A program made the translations under genes and the position numbers. A stretch of 64,000 nucleotides of DNA from Streptomyces roseofulvus (GTDB lineage: Bacteria > Actinomycetota > Actinomycetes > Streptomycetales > Streptomycetaceae): assembly GCF_039534915.1 (NCBI RefSeq), contig NZ_BAAAWE010000001.1:682001-746000 (forward strand), written 5' to 3'. The notes under the pieces were generated by a model. The model searched no databases and had not been told where the DNA came from. It saw nothing but the letters and a program-made list of their open reading frames with translations. This document shows, one piece after another, positions 62,554 through 64,000 of the stretch. Each line of letters opens with the position of its first letter. Position 1 is the first letter of the stretch.

Positions 62554-63072
62554 TCAGGCTTCGAGCTCCCGAGCGATGTCATCCGCCCAGGCGTCGATCG
62601 CCGCCCCATCCCTGTGGTCCCCGTAGCGGCAGCCAAGCAACCGGAACAACAACGCACCCTTCCGGTCGAGGTGCTCGCGCCGGATCACGCCCGAGAAGCG
62701 CCGATGGTCCCGAGGACGGACGACCTCGACGAGAGCGGCGATGCGCGGCTGCACCTTGCGTTCGGCGAGTCGGCGCAACGGCCCGGGCAGAGCCGCGGCC
62801 ATGCCGACGCTGAACATCCAGGTCGGCTGATCGCCCATGCGATCGGCGTTGCTTCTGACGAAGCCCTCCGCCGCCGGCAGCCAGGCGCCGTCATGGACCG
62901 CACTGCCCAGCACGAGCGCGTCGCCCGGCAAGGGCCGCTGCCCCTCGGAGGACGTGGGCAGCGCTTGGATCTCCACATGATGCCCCCTCAGGCGCAACCG
63001 CTCACCGATCCGGTCGGCGATCTCCTGGGTGGAGTGATGCTCAGACGCGTAGAGCACCCGGACGGAGACCAT
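62554..63072 (-). CDS. Flavodoxin domain protein
   Basis: 172 residues from ATG 63072. The FMN-binding loop appears as VLYASEHHSTQEIADRIGE, followed by DALVLGSAVHDGAWLPAAEGFV and WMFSVGMA, as in HemG-like menaquinone-dependent protoporphyrinogen oxidases and other short flavodoxins. Probably a cytosolic electron carrier. It lies six bases from the GYD-domain gene on the same strand, so the two may be cotranscribed. Confidence 0.82.
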   Translation of the reverse strand: MVSVRVLYASEHHSTQEIADRIGERLRLRGHHVEIQALPTSSEGQRPLPGDALVLGSAVHDGAWLPAAEGFVRSNADRMGDQPTWMFSVGMAAALPGPLRRLAERKVQPRIAALVEVVRPRDHRRFSGVIRREHLDRKGALLFRLLGCRYGDHRDGAAIDAWADDIARELEA

Positions 63073-63078
63073 GGCGAC

Positions 63079-63411
63079 TCACCGCTCCGCGCCAGGAGGC
63101 CGGTACCGGACGTGCCCGGCTCTGCCCAGGGCCTCCAGTGTTTCATCGACGGTCAGGAGAACGGTCGTCTCGAACGAGCTGAGCGCGCCGCCCCCACTGA
63201 TCGCCAGCGCGACCGCAGCCATGGACACGTTGTTCGGAGCTTCCCACAGGTTGTAACCGTCGTGGGTACCGAAGGCGTACCAGAAGCCGTGGAGCTTCCC
63301 GCCGACGGACTCGATGTACGACCGAGCGGCCTCGGCGCGGTCCTCGGGGTGCCCGATCAGCCGTGCCCAGGTCTCCGGCGCGTAGCTGAACCTCGACAGA
63401 TAGAGCGGCAT
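63079..63411 (-). CDS. GYD domain protein
   Basis: 110 residues from ATG 63411, with AAGGAG upstream. The sequence PLYLSRFSYAPETWARLIGH, GKLHGFWYAFGTHDGYNLWEAP and MAAVALAISGGGALSSFETT is the GYD family, with the eponymous motif as HDGYN. These are small ferredoxin-like-fold proteins of unknown function, often near oxidoreductases. It is just upstream of the flavodoxin. Confidence 0.85.
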   Translation of the reverse strand: MPLYLSRFSYAPETWARLIGHPEDRAEAARSYIESVGGKLHGFWYAFGTHDGYNLWEAPNNVSMAAVALAISGGGALSSFETTVLLTVDETLEALGRAGHVRYRPPGAER

Positions 63412-64000
63412 CGGTCTCTCCTTCGTTTCCCGCAGGGATGCCCGCACCGGGGTGAGGAGGCGCGGATGTGGCCCGCAGGTCCCCCGAACAGCCGGACACG
63501 ATGACCGCCACAGCTCATCTCGACGGCGAGTGTGCGGCCTGGACCGTGCGCAAAGCCCACTTCGCTCCCTCGGGGCGCGCTGGATCGAGGCATGCTCCGT
63601 GGCGACCTTTCGGCTCGCCTCTCGCTGGTGTGTCGACGCGCCGCCGCCACGGGCCAACGGTCGGAGGTCCACTCCGCGCCGACCAAGATCCGGGCCATAC
63701 GTGGACCAGCCGCCTGCCGCTTGGTCAATTCGTGCCTGACCCCGCTGGTCAGCGGCCATGCGAGGCGTGTACCACCGTCAGACGAAGAACATCCTCCAGA
63801 GTTACTGCCCCAAGAAGCTCGGGTTCTTCCAGGAAAGCGACATCGGGTGTCTGGAGGTGGCGGCCTCTCCAGGCGCCTGGCGCGACGCTGCCGACTGCTC
63901 TGGTCACCAGGCTCACCGTCCGTGACCTGTCGGAGTCGCCCCAGATGACGAAGATCGTCGATACGGGTGGTTTAGTGCCCGATCAAGTCACCGACACCTC
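63412..64000. other. Window end, ~590 bp without a confident gene
   Basis: No frame shows a convincing ribosome site plus family features. A minus-strand frame from ~63990 to TGA ~63759 (with DVAFLEEPELLGAVTLEDVL near its end) and a plus-strand frame at the edge (VRDLSESPQMTKIVDTGG) could be edges of genes or remnants. Base composition drops in GC from ~63700 onward. Confidence 0.3.

Overview
The window is very GC-rich, with strong G/C bias at third codon positions, many GTG starts, Tat and lipoprotein signal peptides, and LacI, GntR, ROK and TetR regulators beside sugar ABC transporters. This is typical of a Streptomyces chromosome, most likely an arm or near-arm accessory region because it combines many secreted carbohydrate-active enzymes with many broken genes. 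No rRNA, tRNA, CRISPR array, IS element or origin was recognised.

Layout. (a) 1-10 kb: the end of a methyltransferase, a GntR/LacI hybrid regulator divergent from a secreted polysaccharide lyase family 8 enzyme, a DUF2264 protein behind a cluster of GATC-centred palindromes, and a secreted GH5 enzyme interrupted by one in-frame amber codon. (b) 9.3-16 kb: a complete bxlR-bxlEFGA-type xylo/cello-oligosaccharide uptake and hydrolysis locus, with CGAA/TTCG operators both upstream of bxlE and inside the bxlR coding sequence. (c) 16-21.4 kb: small housekeeping or unknown genes, a TetR/DUF4345 pair sharing a two-box operator, and gene remnants. (d) 21.4-32 kb, all minus strand: a PQQ-dependent sugar dehydrogenase-like protein, a Tat-exported TIM-barrel protein, and a translationally coupled seven-gene ebo-type operon: inositol-phosphate synthase, eboC, a TIM-barrel protein, eboA, eboB, eboE and eboF. 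(e) 32.4-40 kb, minus strand: a ROK regulator, a ribose-type ABC importer, a Gfo/Idh/MocA oxidoreductase and a sugar-phosphate isomerase, together a sugar or cyclitol uptake and oxidation locus. (f) 40-49 kb: a subtilisin, a CBM-GH16 enzyme, a GH20 hexosaminidase with its ABC importer, and a divergent DasR-like GntR regulator.

(g) 49-53.5 kb is a gene graveyard: a 23-bp tandem repeat, a doubly frameshifted membrane protein, remnants that look like the tail of a contractile injection system locus, and an internally deleted GNAT gene, with an intact PfpI/CsbD stress pair inside it. (h) 53.5-57 kb: a GAF/PucR regulator and a metabolite:H+ symporter. (i) 57.5-61 kb: a two-gene operon of a small membrane-anchored protein and a large STAND NTPase with helical repeats. 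The C-terminus of the first and the N-terminus of the second carry a matching QHV..GG..IHV motif, which suggests an amyloid-type or beta-arc signalling pair. (j) 61.5-64 kb: truncated formate dehydrogenase and FtsX-type permease genes abutting each other, then a flavodoxin and a GYD-domain protein.

The most interesting items are the STAND pair, the ebo operon with an inositol-phosphate synthase in the sugar-phosphate-cyclase slot, and the operator written into the bxlR HTH codons. All calls come from reading the sequence and family knowledge; no database search was run.
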